Assembly: GCA_003254885.1 (NCBI GenBank)
Contig: QANT01007875.1
Coordinates: forward strand, 1-26,746
DNA: 26,746 nucleotides
From: Purshia tridentata
Taxonomy: Eukaryota > Streptophyta > Magnoliopsida > Rosales > Rosaceae
Direction of reading: 5' to 3'
The number at the start of each line of letters is the position of its first letter. Within the stretch, counting starts at the first letter, position 1. Both the position numbers and the translations under genes were made by a program. Under the pieces are notes generated by a model. The model did not search any database. It was not told where the DNA came from and saw only the letters and a list, made by a program, of their open reading frames with translations. Below, piece by piece: positions 1 to 10,647 of the stretch.

Positions 1-663
1 TGGGGCTGGGTTTCGGGTGTGGGAGGGGGAGGGCTGGGTTCGGTGGAGAGAGGGAGAGAGGCGCGATGGAGAGAAGGAGAGAGGCCGGTGGAGAGAGGGA
101 GAGAGGCACAGTGGAGAGAGAGAGTGTGAGATTTTCAGAGGGCAGCGGTGCTGGAGGAAGGAGAGAGTCACAAGGAAGAGTAAAGAAGAAGGGTTGGGGG
201 GTTTTAATTGTTAGACTTTGGGTGACCAACCCATTTCGTCACCCCAAGTCTTTAGACCATCGCCCACATCCGTCGCAAATGCGTCAGTTTGTCACGAATT
301 TTGGTGACGAATGATGTGATGTCGTCTCCCAAAGATATCTAGGGTGACAAAATACTTGTGGTTACTCGAAATTTTTCGTCGCCCTAAGATCTTTGGGCGA
401 CAAATATATGTTGCCGTCACCCAAAATTCCGTTGTTCCTTTACATTTAGGCGACGACAAAAGTTTGTTGCCCAAAATCATCTAGGGAGACGATTATTTAA
501 TTCTGTCGCTCAGTACATGTTTAAGCGACGAAACTATTTGTCGCCCAAAACCTTTGAATCTACGGAGATGAAAGGACAAATTCATCACCCAAAGAGATCT
601 GGGGTGACACAATTGCGTTCGTCACCCAAAATTTTGTCGCCTAAACTCTTTTTTCTTGTAGTG
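1..663 (-). mobile_element. 5' terminal part of a CACTA (En/Spm) transposon, body left of window
   Basis: Read on the minus strand, the element opens at 663 with CACTACAAGAAAA, the classic plant CACTA terminus. About 400 bp of subterminal repeats follow in both orientations (variants of GGCGACGAAA, GGGTGACGAA and TTCGTCGCC), from about 655 down to 235. A purine-rich stretch at 1-200 becomes a CT-rich leader on the minus strand. The second CACTA element at 13179 has the same order: terminus, subterminal repeats, CT-rich leader. This end is therefore most likely the 5' end of a related but distinct copy whose genes lie outside the window. The three bases next to the terminus are ATG (664-666), a possible 3-bp target duplication whose partner is not visible. 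Open frames in the GA-rich part are low-complexity artefacts. Confidence 0.85.
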
Positions 664-894
664 ATGGGTGATTGCCCTAGTTTATCTAGGAACATGCACA
701 TTAACTTGCTAGGGAGGTTAAGGGGACACCTAGTACATGCATAAGGAGGGTATAACGCCAAAAGGAAATAATCAAAGTTTTTGGTAGTCAAACATTGTGT
801 TTGTAGTCTTTTAGAAATTGCATGTTATCATATTAGTTGTTCTTTGATAATTGGTGGATTCTGATGGTTGACAATGCCAGCAAAGTGTGTGTGT
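664..894. other. Unassigned flank between CACTA end and satellite array
   Basis: There is no coding region, terminus or similarity to the satellite monomer here. A short GT microsatellite at about 885-897 abuts the first recognisable satellite sequence. This is either the original locus next to the array or a remnant of another repeat. Confidence 0.5.
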
Positions 895-2526
895 GTGCAT
901 GTATTTGTAAATTTGGCTAACATTGCAACAAAATGTGCTCGGTTGGCAAGAAAGACACAGGGATGCATGTTTCTCATAATTGAAATCGCATTATAGCTTC
1001 AAAGAAGCACATTTCGTATTAGGATAGAACAAAAACTTCTTCTTGGTGCATAAACAGTCTAACTTGGTCCAAATTGCACTAAAACTCTCTTGGTTGGCAA
1101 GAAAAAGATGAGGAAGCACTTTCTCATGTCTCATTTAGCGTGTTAGCCCTAAAGAACCACTTTAGGTGTTAAGGATTCACAAAAACATCATTCTGTTGCA
1201 TACTAGGTCCGAATTCATCCAAATTGCACCAAAACTTTCTTGGTTGGCAAGAAAGACAGGATGAAGCACTTTCTCATGTCTTGATACTAGCGTGCTAACC
1301 CTAAAGAACCACTTGAGGCCTTAAAAAAGCACGAATACATCATTTCAGTGCACACTGAGACTAATTTGATTAAAGTTACTCTGAAACGTTCCCAGTTGGC
1401 AAGAAAGACTCAGGGAAGCACTTTCTCATGTCCTGATTAGCGTTCATGCCCCAAAGAACCGCTTTAGGTGTTAAGAATGCATGAATACGTCATTTCGATG
1501 CACATTTAGTCCAATTTGGGTAAAGTTGCAACAAAACATGCTCGGTCGACAAGAAACACATGGGGAACCACTTTCTCATGCTTGGATTAGTGTTCTCCCC
1601 CAAATTAACTACTTTTGGTGTTAAGAATGCATGAATATGTCATTTCGGTACAAATTGAGCCAAATTTGGCTTACGTTGCAACAAAACATGCTCGGTTGGC
1701 AAAAAAGACATAGGAATGCACGTTTCTCATGATTGGATTAGCGTTCTAGCCTAAAAGAAGCACAGTTCGTGTTAGGATAGAACAAAAAGTCTTCTCGGTG
1801 CATACTCAGTCTAATTGGGTCCAAATTGCACCAAAAAGTACTTGGTTGGCAATAAAGAGATGAGGAAGCACTTTTTCATGTGACGATTTGCGTGCTAGCC
1901 CTAAAGATCGACTTTCAGTGTTAAGGATGCATGAAAACATTATTCTGGTGCATACTTGGTCTAAATTGCACCAAATATTTCTTGGTTGGCAAGAAAGACA
2001 TGAGAAAGCACTAGACGATTTGCGTGCTAGCCCTAAAGATCGACTTTCGGTGTTAAGGATGCATGAAAACATCATTCTGGTGCATACTTGGTCTAAATTG
2101 CACCAAATATTTCTTGGTTGGCAGGAAAGACATGAGAAAGCACTTTCTCATGTCTCGATATTAGCGTGCTAACCCTAAAGAACCACTTTAGTGTTAAGAA
2201 TGCACGACTATGTCATTTCGATGCACACTGAGTCCAATTTGATTAAAGTTACTTCGAAACTTGACAAGAAAGACGTGGGAAGCACTTTCTCACGCTTGAA
2301 TTAGCGTTCTAGCCCTCAAGAAGCACAAAAACACCATTTCGGTGCATAATCAATCTAATTTTGTTCCAATTGTACCAAAATGTGCTCGGTTGGCAATAAA
2401 GACATGTTTCTCTTGTTTGGATTAGTGTTGCAGCCCAAATGAAGCACTGTAGGTGTTAAGAATGCATGGAACGTCATTTTGGTAGCACTGTGTACAATTT
2501 GGTTAAAGTTGCACAAAAACATGCTC
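895..2526. repeat. Left edge of satellite: five-monomer order and rearranged monomers
   Basis: Monomers begin near 941, 1092, 1242, 1394, 1544, 1694, 1844, 1984, 2116, 2259 and 2388. Using the main HOR's numbering, the order is M6, M2, M3, M4, M5, M6, M2-like, M2-like, M3, an M4/M9 hybrid, then M10. M7, M8 and M1 are missing, and the cycle from M6 (941) to M6 (1694) is 753 bp, five monomers. From 2388 the order becomes that of the ten-monomer HOR. The hybrid at 2259 is about 129 bp, shorter than any regular monomer, which fits a recombination joint. Confidence 0.75.
1889..2152. repeat. 132-bp tandem duplication of an M2-like satellite monomer
   Basis: Two adjacent copies, about 1889-2020 and 2021-2152, differ at only a few positions. 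The box spacing here is 132 bp rather than 150. Because 132 is a multiple of three, the two copies read through in one frame as a perfect 44-residue repeat on the plus strand, but this is satellite and not a gene. The near identity contrasts with the divergence between ordinary neighbouring monomers, so the duplication is recent. Confidence 0.85.
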
Positions 2527-4037
2527 GATCAGCAAAGAGCACGTTCTCATGCTTGGATTAACATTCAAGCCCTCACAAGAAGCACATTTCGTTCCTAGAA
2601 AGAACTAAAACATCATTTCGGTGCATACTCGGTCCACTTTCCTCTAAATTGGATCAAAACGTGCCCCGTTGGCAAGAAAGACATGAAGAAGTACTTTCTC
2701 ATGTCTCAGTTAGCGTGCTAACCTTAAAGAACCACTTTAGGTGTTAAAGATGCACAAAAACATCATTCTGGTGCATACTCAGTCCAAATTCGTCCAAATT
2801 GCAACAAAACTTTCTTGCTTGGCAATAAAGACATAAGGAAGCACTTTCTCATGTCTCGATATTAGTGTGCTAACCCNTCATGTCTCGATATTAGCGTGCT
2901 AACCCTAAAGAACCACTTTGGGTCTTAAGAATGCACAAAAAAGTCATTTCAATGCACACTGAGTCCAATTTCATTAAAGTTGCTCCAAAACGTTTCTGGT
3001 TGGCAGCAAAGATGTGGGGAAGCACTTTCTCACATTTCTATTAGCGTTCAAGCACTAAAAAACCATTTTAGGTGCTAAGAATGCACGAATATGTCATTTC
3101 GGGGCACATTTAGTCCAATTTGGTTAAAGTTGCACCAAAACGTGCTCGGTTGACCATAAACACATAGGGAACCACTTTCTCATGTTTGGATTAGTGTTCT
3201 AGCCCAAATAAACTACTTTAGGTATTAAGAATGCACGAATGCGCCATTTCAATGCAAATTGAGTCAAATTTAGCTAATGTTGCAACAAAACGTGCTCGGT
3301 TGGCAAGAAACACATAAGGATGTACTTTCTCATGCTTGGATTAGTGTTCTAGCCTCAAAGAAGCACATTTCGTGTTAGGAAGGAACAAAAACGTCTTCTT
3401 GGTGCACACTTAGTCTAACTTGGTTCAAATTGCACCAAAACACACCCTGTTGGCAAGAAAGAGACAGGGAAGCACTTTCTAATGTCTCTATTAGCCTGTT
3501 AGCCTTGATGAACCATTTTAGGTGTTCAGAATGAACGAAAATGTCATTTCGGTACACATTCAGTAAAATTTGGTTAAAGTTGCCCCAAAACGTTATCGGT
3601 TGGCAAGAAAGACAAGGAGAAGCACTTTTTCAAGCCTAGATTGGCATTCTAGCCCTAAAGAAGCACATTTCGTGTTTAGAAGTAACGAAGACATCATTTC
3701 GGTTCATACACGTTCCAATTTCTTGCAATTTCCACCAAAACGTGCCCGGTTGGCAAGAAAGATATGTGGAAGCACTTTCGCATGCTTAGATTAGCGTTCT
3801 AGCCCTTAAGAAGCACATTTATTTTTTAGGAACGCACGAAAACACCATTTTGGTGCATATTCAATCTAATTTCGTTCCAATTGCACCAAAACGGTGCCAG
3901 GTTGGCAATAAAGACATATTTCTCTTGTTTGATTAGCGTCCTAGCCCAAATGAAGCATTTTAGGTGTTAAGAATGCATAGAACGTCATTTCGGTAACACT
4001 ATTTACAATTTGGTTAAAGTTGCACCAAAACGTGCTC
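2527..4037. repeat. Ten-monomer HOR, copy A (contains assembly seam)
   Basis: This copy runs from M1 to M10 in the standard order. It measures 1,511 bp, about 29 bp longer than the next copy. The excess is the false 28-bp duplication plus one N around 2877; without it the copy is 1,482 bp. Confidence 0.85.
2849..2905. other. Assembly seam: 28-bp repeat on either side of a single N
   Basis: The 28 bases at 2849-2876 are repeated at 2878-2905 with one mismatch (TTAGTGTGC versus TTAGCGTGC) around the N at 2877. This is the pattern of two overlapping contig ends joined without merging. Removing one copy and the N brings this HOR copy to 1,482 bp, exactly the length of the next. Confidence 0.85.
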
Positions 4038-5519
4038 GGTCGGCAAGGAGCACGTTCTCATACTTGGATTAACGTTCTAGCCATCACAAGAAGCACATTT
4101 CGTGTTAAGAAAGATAAAACATCATTTCAATGCATACTCAGCCCACTTTCATCTAAATTGTATCAAAATGTGTCCTGTTGGCAAGAAAGACATGAGGAAG
4201 CACTTGCTCATGTCTCAATTAGCATGCTAGCCCTGAAGAACCACGTTTGGTGTTAAGGATGGTTGAAAACATCATTCCGGTGCATACTCGGTCCAAATTC
4301 GTCCAAATTGCATTGAAACTTTCTTGGTTGGCAAGAAAGGCATGAAGAAGCACTTTTTCATGTTTCGATATTAGCGTGCTAACCCAAAGGAACCACTTTG
4401 GGTCTTATGAATGCACGAAAAAGTCATTCCAGTGCACACTGAGTCAAATTTCATTAAAGTTACTCCAAAACGTTCTCGGTTGGCAGTAAAGACGTGGGGA
4501 AACAGTTTCTCACGTCTCGATTAGTGGTCAAGCCCAAAAAGAACCACTTTACGTACTAACAATGCATGAATATGTCAATTCGATGCACACTTAGTCTAAT
4601 TTGGTTAAAGTTGCACCAAAACATGCTCTATTGACCAGAAACACATGGCGAACCACTTTCTCAAGTTTGGATTAGCGTTCTAGCCCAAACGAACTATTTT
4701 AGGTGTTAAGAATGCACAAATACGCCATTTCAGTGCAAATTGAGTAAAATTTGGCTAACGTTGTAAGAAAACATGCTCAGTTGGCAAGAAATACATAGGG
4801 ATGCACTTACTCATGCTTGGATTAGTGTTCTAGCCTCAAAGAAGCACATTTTGTGTTAGGATGGAACAAAAACATCTTCTCGGTGCATACTCAGTCTAAC
4901 TTGGTCCAAATTGCACCAAAACGTATTCGGTTGGCAAGAAAGAGATGGGGAAGCACTTTCTAATGTCTCGATTAGCGTGCTAGCCCTGAGGAACCACTTT
5001 AGGTGTTAAGAATGAACAAAAATGTCATTTCGGTGCACACTCAGTAAAATTTGGTTAAAGTTGCCCCAAAACGTTATCGGTTGGCAAGCAAGACAAGGAG
5101 AAGCACTTTGTCAAGCCTGGATTGGCATTCTAGCCTTAAAGAAGCACATTTCGTGTTTAGAAGTAACGAAAACATCATTTCGGTGCATACTTGGTCCAAT
5201 TTCGTGCAATTTCCACCAAAGCATGCCCAGTTGGCAAGAAAGCTGTGGGGAAGCACTTTCTCATGCTTAGATTAGCGTTCTAGCCCTCAAGAAGCACATT
5301 TATTTGTTAGGAATGCACGAAAACACCATTTTGGTGCATAGTCAATCTAATTTCGTTCCAATTGCACCAAAACGGTGCCCGGTTGGCGATAAAGACATGT
5401 TTGTCTTGTTTGGATTAGCGTCCTAGCCCAAATGAAGTACTTTAGGTGTTAAGAATGCATGGAACGTCATTTCGGTAACACTGTGTACAATTTGGTTAAA
5501 GTTGCACAAAAACCTGCTC
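4038..5519. repeat. Ten-monomer HOR, copy B (clean reference copy, 1,482 bp)
   Basis: Monomer boxes lie at 4038 (M1), 4176 (M2), 4326 (M3), 4478 (M4), 4629 (M5), 4779 (M6), 4929 (M7), 5079 (M8), 5229 (M9) and 5381 (M10), and M1 recurs at 5520. Spacings are 138, 150, 152, 151, 150, 150, 150, 150, 152 and 139. M1 and M10 are short because each lacks about 12 bp just after the conserved box, in overlapping places. Diagnostic blocks are CAAGCCTGGATTGGC in M8, TTATTTGTTAGGAA in M9, GACATGTTTGTCTTG in M10, CACAAGAAGCACATTTC in M1 and CTCGATATTAGCG-like in M3. Confidence 0.9.
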
Positions 5520-6161
5520 GGTCGGCAAGGAGCACGTTCTCATACTTGGATTAACGTTCTAGCTAGCCCTCACAAAAAGCACATTTCGTGTGAAGAAAGA
5601 ACTAAAACATCATTTCAGTACATACTCAGTCCACTTTCGTCTAAATTGCATCAAAACGTGCTCGGTTGGCAAGAAGGACATGAGGAAGCACTTTCTCATG
5701 TCTAGATTAGCGTGCTAGGCCTAAAGAACTACTTTAGGTGTTAAGGATGCACGAAAACATCACTCTAGTGCATACTCAGTCCAAATTCGTCCAAATTGAG
5801 CTAAAACTTTCTTGGTTGGCAAGAAAGACATGAGGAACTCATGTCTCGATATTAGCATGCTAACCCTAAACAACCACTTTGGGTCTGAAGAAGCACGAAA
5901 AAGTCATTTCGGTACACACTGAGTCCAATTTCATTAAAGTTGCTTTGAAATGTTCCCGGTTGACAGCAAAGACGTGGGGAAGCACTTTCTCACGTCTCGA
6001 TTAGCGTTCAAGCCCTAAAGACCCACTTTAGGCGCTAAGAGTGCACGAATACGTTATTTCGGTGCACACTTAGTCCAATTTTGTTCAAGTTGCACCAAAA
6101 CATGCTCGGTTGACCAGAAACACATGGAAGAGCAATTTCTCATGTTTGGATTAGCGTTCTA

Positions 6162-8191
6162 TGTCATGCCCCGACCCTCGGGCACGTGAACATCAACTGA
6201 ACCTGAAAACTGAAATTAATTCCTGAAGCTGTGGGCCCTTTTTATAAAACTGTGAGCCATGAATAATAAAGTAATTTACTGAAGCAACTGTAATTTTACA
6301 AAAACACATTTATAAAATCAAGCTGTAAAATCTTGTACATAAAAATCATAGTGTAAAATAACTTTCTGTAGCACTGCTGGTCCCACTGCCTCGTCTTCTC
6401 TCCACTGTCTCCTCAGCCTGCAAGCCTGCAAAACCAAACCCTGCACCCAACCACAGGTGCACCGGGTTTACACACAAACCCGGTAAGCTCACTAGAGCTC
6501 GTATGAGTGAAATCCAACTGTAACCTCAAATTAGAAATTCAATAAAATACTCAATTCACAATCCATCTTAAGCCTCAAAACACAATCAAGCCTCAAGTCA
6601 GAAACACAAATCTTATTCTGATCACTAAAACCTCTAACCAATCAATTCACTGTCCCAAGCTGAAATACTCAATTATCCTCGATTTAACCTCTAAACTGAA
6701 AATCACCTCAAAACAAACCCCAAGATTCTTACTTGGGATCCAACTAAATCCTTCAACTGGGATCCACTAATCCTCGAACAATAACCACTGATCCTTATTT
6801 AGAATCCAACTTAATCCTCAATTGATACCCACTGATACTCCAATCTCATACTTAAGCCTTTAACCTCAAATAACCTTTAACACCTCGAGATTTGCAATCC
6901 TAATTTCCGTACCCCTCTTAACTAGCAAACAACAACCAATCACACAAAGCAAACAAGGCAAGAAATTAACTTGACCAGAAAATTAACTGAACTGAATTAA
7001 ATTGGTCTTAAGTTCACTCACAGTGTTCCGCACGAAAAGACTGAACTACCCTTCGTGCCCTTCGTGGCTCCTTTGCTCGGATTCCAAAATCCGGCAGCAC
7101 AACGGCATCGGAAATACAAATTCCCTTGCCGAGTGTACCTGCTAAGACCAGACAACCAACAAGCAACCAACAGAGTTCACAAACAGTTTATTTAACAACT
7201 GAAACGGGCAGGAACCACCACACACGGTGGCTGCCCCGCCCCGACAAAACACAAGAACGGTCCAAGAAACTCACCCACAAGCTCGGGTGGTTGGCCCGAG
7301 GCCAAAAACACTGAAAGAAGTCGCTGGAACCCCCACACGCGGCGGTACCCGCGGTGGTCAAAGGGTGGTCAACCTGCCAAAAGTCAAACTCTCTAACGTC
7401 AACAACGGACAACACAAACAGGTAGAGGAGGTTGAGAGGATCGATTCTCAAACCTGGGTCGACGGCCAAAAGTGGCCGGAAAAGGAAGAAAACTGGCCGG
7501 AAAGCCGGCGGCACACCCACACTCGATCCGCCGTCCACGGCGGTCCCACGGGTCAATCAAACCCACCAACATGCTGGGCTCGACGAGAGGAAGAGATCTG
7601 GGCAGTCGTTGAACCTCGTCGTCGCCGGAAATGTCAAGATCGCCACCGATGATGCCGACTGTGTGCGATCTGGTTCTCCACTTTCCGAGCTGTTTCACGG
7701 GGAGCTGCCACCATGGGAAGGAAGAGGGAGCGGCGCGAGCACGGCGAGCCAAAAACCAGGTCGGCCCGCCGCCGGACGCGCCCCCACGCGCCGGCGAAAG
7801 GCGCGGCTGGAAAGTGATGTCGCGAGAGAGAGAGAGGGACGTCGGGAGGGAGGAGAGAGAAAGTGTCTGAAAAAGTCTGGGTTTTTGGGCTTTTAAAATC
7901 ACCTTTTTCAAAATTACCACTTGGTCCTTCTCTTCACACGTCCGTAACTTTCAAACCGTAGCTCCGTTTGACGCGTGCTACGTGTCTACGAACTCGTGAG
8001 GACGAGACCTTTCAAACGAACCCAAAGTCAACGTGGAAACCTTGCTCAAACAAAAAGTCAACTTTTTGCCCAACTTTAAAATCAAACTTAAAATTCGAAA
8101 AACCTCCAAAACGTTTTACTTTCCAAATAAAATCCCGAAAATCTTTAAAAAAACTTTTTCAAAACAACTTTTGAAGGTACGGGGTGTTACA
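6162..8191 (-). mobile_element. Solo LTR of an LTR retrotransposon
   Basis: The insert begins TGTCATGCCCCGACC and ends GGTACGGGGTGTTACA, so it has TG...CA termini. It is flanked by a perfect 5-bp duplication TTCTA (6157-6161 and 8192-8196), and removing it restores an intact M5 monomer. It has no primer-binding site, polypurine tract or gag-pol sequence, so it is one long terminal repeat left by recombination between two LTRs. I assign the minus strand because, read that way, it begins TGTAACACCCCGTACC, a common start for plant Ty3/gypsy LTRs. The GC-rich part at 7060-7880 gives several overlapping frames of 120-170 codons on both strands with no family resemblance. A diverged relative starts at 25678 in the opposite orientation. 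Lineage is not resolved. Confidence 0.88.
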
Positions 8192-8512
8192 TTCTAGCCC
8201 AAATGAACTACTTTAGGTGTTAAGAATGCACGAATACGCCATTTTAGTGCAAATTGAGGCAAATTTGGCTAACGTTGCAACAAAACGTGCTTGGTTGGCA
8301 CGAAAGCCATAGGGATGCACTTTTTCATGCTTGGATTAGTGTTCTAGCCTCAAAGAAGCACATTTCGTGTTAGGATGGAACAAAAACGTCTTCTCGGTAC
8401 ATACTTAGTCTAACTTGGTCTTAATTACACTAAAACGTGCCTGGTTGGCTAGAAAGAGACGGGGAAGCACTTTCTAATGTCTCGATTAGCGTGCTAGCCC
8501 TAAGGAACCACT

Positions 8513-9118
8513 GTAGGTGTTAAGAATGAACGAAAATGTCATTTTGGTGCGCACTTTGTAAAATTTGGTTAAAGTTGCGCCAAAACATTATCTTTTTTTT
8601 TTTTTGGTAAATAAAAAGAATCAGTAAAAGAAGAATAGAACTACAAAATACAAGGGGCATACTCCTAGAAATCAAGAAAGAGGCAACTCCGAACAGGGGG
8701 TCGCCTACAACAACAGCATAAGGGGGCCCAAAGAAGCCTAGCAAAGCCACCAAAACTAAGCAAAAACCAAAAATAACAACCCCCCAAAACCACACAAACC
8801 TAACCACACCAAACAACTTTAGGTGTTAAGAATGAACAAAAATGTCATTTTGGTGCACACTCAGTAAAATTTGGTTAAAGTTGCCCCAAAACATTATCTT
8901 TTTTTTTTGGTAAATAAAAAGAATCAGTAAAAGAAGAATAGAACTACAAAATACAAGGGGCATACCCCTAGAAATCAAGAAAGAGGCAACTCCGAACAGG
9001 GGGTCGCTTACAACAACAGCATAAGGGGGCCCAAAGAAGCCTAGCAAACCCACCAAAACTAAGCAAAAACCCAAAATAACAGCCCCCCAAAACCACACAA
9101 ACCTAACCACACCAAACA
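8513..9118. repeat. 306-bp tandem duplication spanning a satellite/LINE junction
   Basis: Two near-identical units, about 8513-8815 and 8816-9118, each hold about 80 bp of M7 satellite followed by a T tract and about 215 bp of LINE 3' sequence. The marker AATGTCATTTT falls at 8535 and 8841. Since each unit contains both satellite and LINE, the duplication happened after the LINE inserted. T tracts differ in length (about 13 and 10). The internal joint is at ACCAAACA followed by ACTTTAGGTG, with only two or three bases of shared sequence. Confidence 0.9.
8577..8592. repeat. LINE-1 target site duplication, left copy
   Basis: GCGCCAAAACATTATC lies directly before the T tract (the poly(A) end on the minus strand). 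It matches GCGCCAAGACGTTATC at 10632-10647 in 14 of 16 positions, and both correspond to the M7/M8 junction of uninterrupted HOR copies. Confidence 0.8.
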
Positions 9119-10631
9119 GCCTATGGATCGGAGAACCACAGTAAGACCATTGTTCTTCCGGTTGCCACGGCAATGGAATAAAGTACATGGTTGGGGAGAA
9201 AGATGCAAGCCCACACCTAATGGAGTTCGCAATCTCCTTCAGCAAGGAGGAGGGGTTTAAAGCTTCCTCCTTAAAGATGCATCGTTTCTTTCCCTACAAA
9301 TAGCATAAACTGCAGCAGCTAAACAAAGCTTCAAAATAATGGTCTTGATGTGCTTCCCTTTCCATGAACTAGCAGCCTTATCGACCAACAAAGGCCAAGA
9401 AGTTGGAATGGACAGAGCATCACATTTGGACATCAAGGTGGTCTAAATAAGGTTGTTGTACGGACAGTCAAAGAATAGATTGGAATGAGTCTCTACCTTT
9501 CTCTTAAATAGAACAAAAGTTGTATCAATAGAAGGCTTGTACACATGGATGCGATCAGCGGTCGTAAGTCTCTCGGATAGCAAGCGAAAGGATGAAGCTC
9601 ATACGAGCGATATTGTTGCTAAACCATACCAGCTTGTGCCAATGGAACATAGGGGAACGCTCCCTCAAACTCTCCTAGGTAGACGCAGCTGTGTAAACAC
9701 TGGAGGGGGAAGGCAGCCACGCAATGAAGTCATCCCTCGCACCATTAAGGTGTTAAGGAGGCATAAGGTTCTTAAACTCCGAGAGCTCTGGCGAGTTAGA
9801 AGCCGGCCACTCCCACCTATTGTTGGACACAATGTCACTTACCTTGGCATTTGCCATGAGGCCAGAATCATACACCACCCACTCGCCCCATGTCAAGATA
9901 GTAGGGCCCCCAGGATGCCAATTGTCAAACCACAAATCTGTTCTAGCACCATTTCCAATTTTGTGAAGAATGAGCGGCTGAGCCAAGGGGCGGGGCTTGA
10001 GAATCTTCCTCCAGTTCCAAGAGCACGTTCCTCCCCTTGATATGGTAAGCATTAATCCACTTAGTGCACATGTTATTTGCACCATACTTAAGCTGCCATA
10101 AATGCCTCAACATAAGGGCCTTGTTCCAAATTGGCAAAGACTTGATACCTAATCCACCCTCGTTTCTAGGTTTGCAAACACTATCCCATGCCACCTTTGC
10201 ACCATGGCCATTAATATCTGAGCCTGTCCAAAGAAAAGCCCGAATCTTTTGCTCGATGTTAAGGAGGACCTTCTTCGGAAGCATGATGTTGCTTGCCCAA
10301 AAAATATGCATACTGGAAAGCATCGAAATGATGAGTTGGAGTGGACCGGCATATGAGAGGAACTTGTTGCGCCAAGAAATGATCCAAGCAGTCACATTGT
10401 CAACAAGCTTCACACAATCTCTAATCTCAAGCTTGGTTGAGATAATGGGGATGCCAAGGTACCTTATCGAGAGGATTCCCACCTTGAAATCAAGGCATGC
10501 TTCAATTTGGGGCTGCAAGCTTGGAGGAACTCCCGAAGTGAACAGATTGCTTTTGAGAGAATTAGCTTTCAAGCCCGAGAGCATAGAGAAGTCATCCAAA
10601 GCTTCCTTAAGAGTCCTCACCAAAGAGAGCT
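8593..10631 (-). mobile_element. 5'-truncated LINE-1 retrotransposon
   Basis: On the minus strand this insert ends in a poly(A) run (T tract from 8593) and opens abruptly inside the reverse-transcriptase coding region at 10631. It is flanked by a 16-bp imperfect target duplication. Missing 5' sequence, an A tail and a long target duplication are the hallmarks of target-primed reverse transcription. The insert includes the extra 306 bp from the later duplication at its 3' end, so the original insertion was about 1.73 kb. The 3' noncoding part is about 8606-9245. It is non-autonomous and decayed. Confidence 0.9.
9245..10631 (-). pseudogene. LINE-1 ORF2 remnant: reverse-transcriptase C-terminus and zf-RVT region
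   Basis: This is the C-terminal part of the polyprotein that copies LINE RNA at the target site; endonuclease and catalytic RT motifs lie in the missing 5' part. From 10631 down to about 9943 one frame reads plant LINE RT sequence, with RYLGIPIISTKL, AGPLQLI, AKVAWDSVCKPRNEGGLGI and an FLWTG block. The frame then shifts, and 10030-9753 continues with KILKPRPLA, IGNGARTDLWFDNWHPGGP and a WEWP block. A third stretch, about 9720-9430, holds the zinc-binding RT-associated region (WHKLVWF, then ETHSNLFFDCPYN read with substitutions), and 9410-9250 carries LKLCLAAAVYAICRERN. At least one frameshift and several stops break it. The methionine nearest the 5' end belongs to satellite sequence, so there is no true start. 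Confidence 0.88.
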
Positions 10632-10647
10632 GCGCCAAGACGTTATC
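10632..10647. repeat. LINE-1 target site duplication, right copy
   Basis: GCGCCAAGACGTTATC pairs with 8577-8592. Satellite resumes immediately with AGTTGGCAAGAAAGAC, the start of M8, in correct HOR register. Confidence 0.8.

Noticed and set aside
7126..7920. Overlapping frames of 120-173 codons on both strands
   Set aside because: They lie in the GC-rich part of the solo LTR, overlap on opposite strands, and show no domain. High GC content removes stops by chance.
9537..10040. Plus-strand frame of 167 codons
   Set aside because: It is antisense to the clearly recognisable LINE RT/zf-RVT coding sequence.
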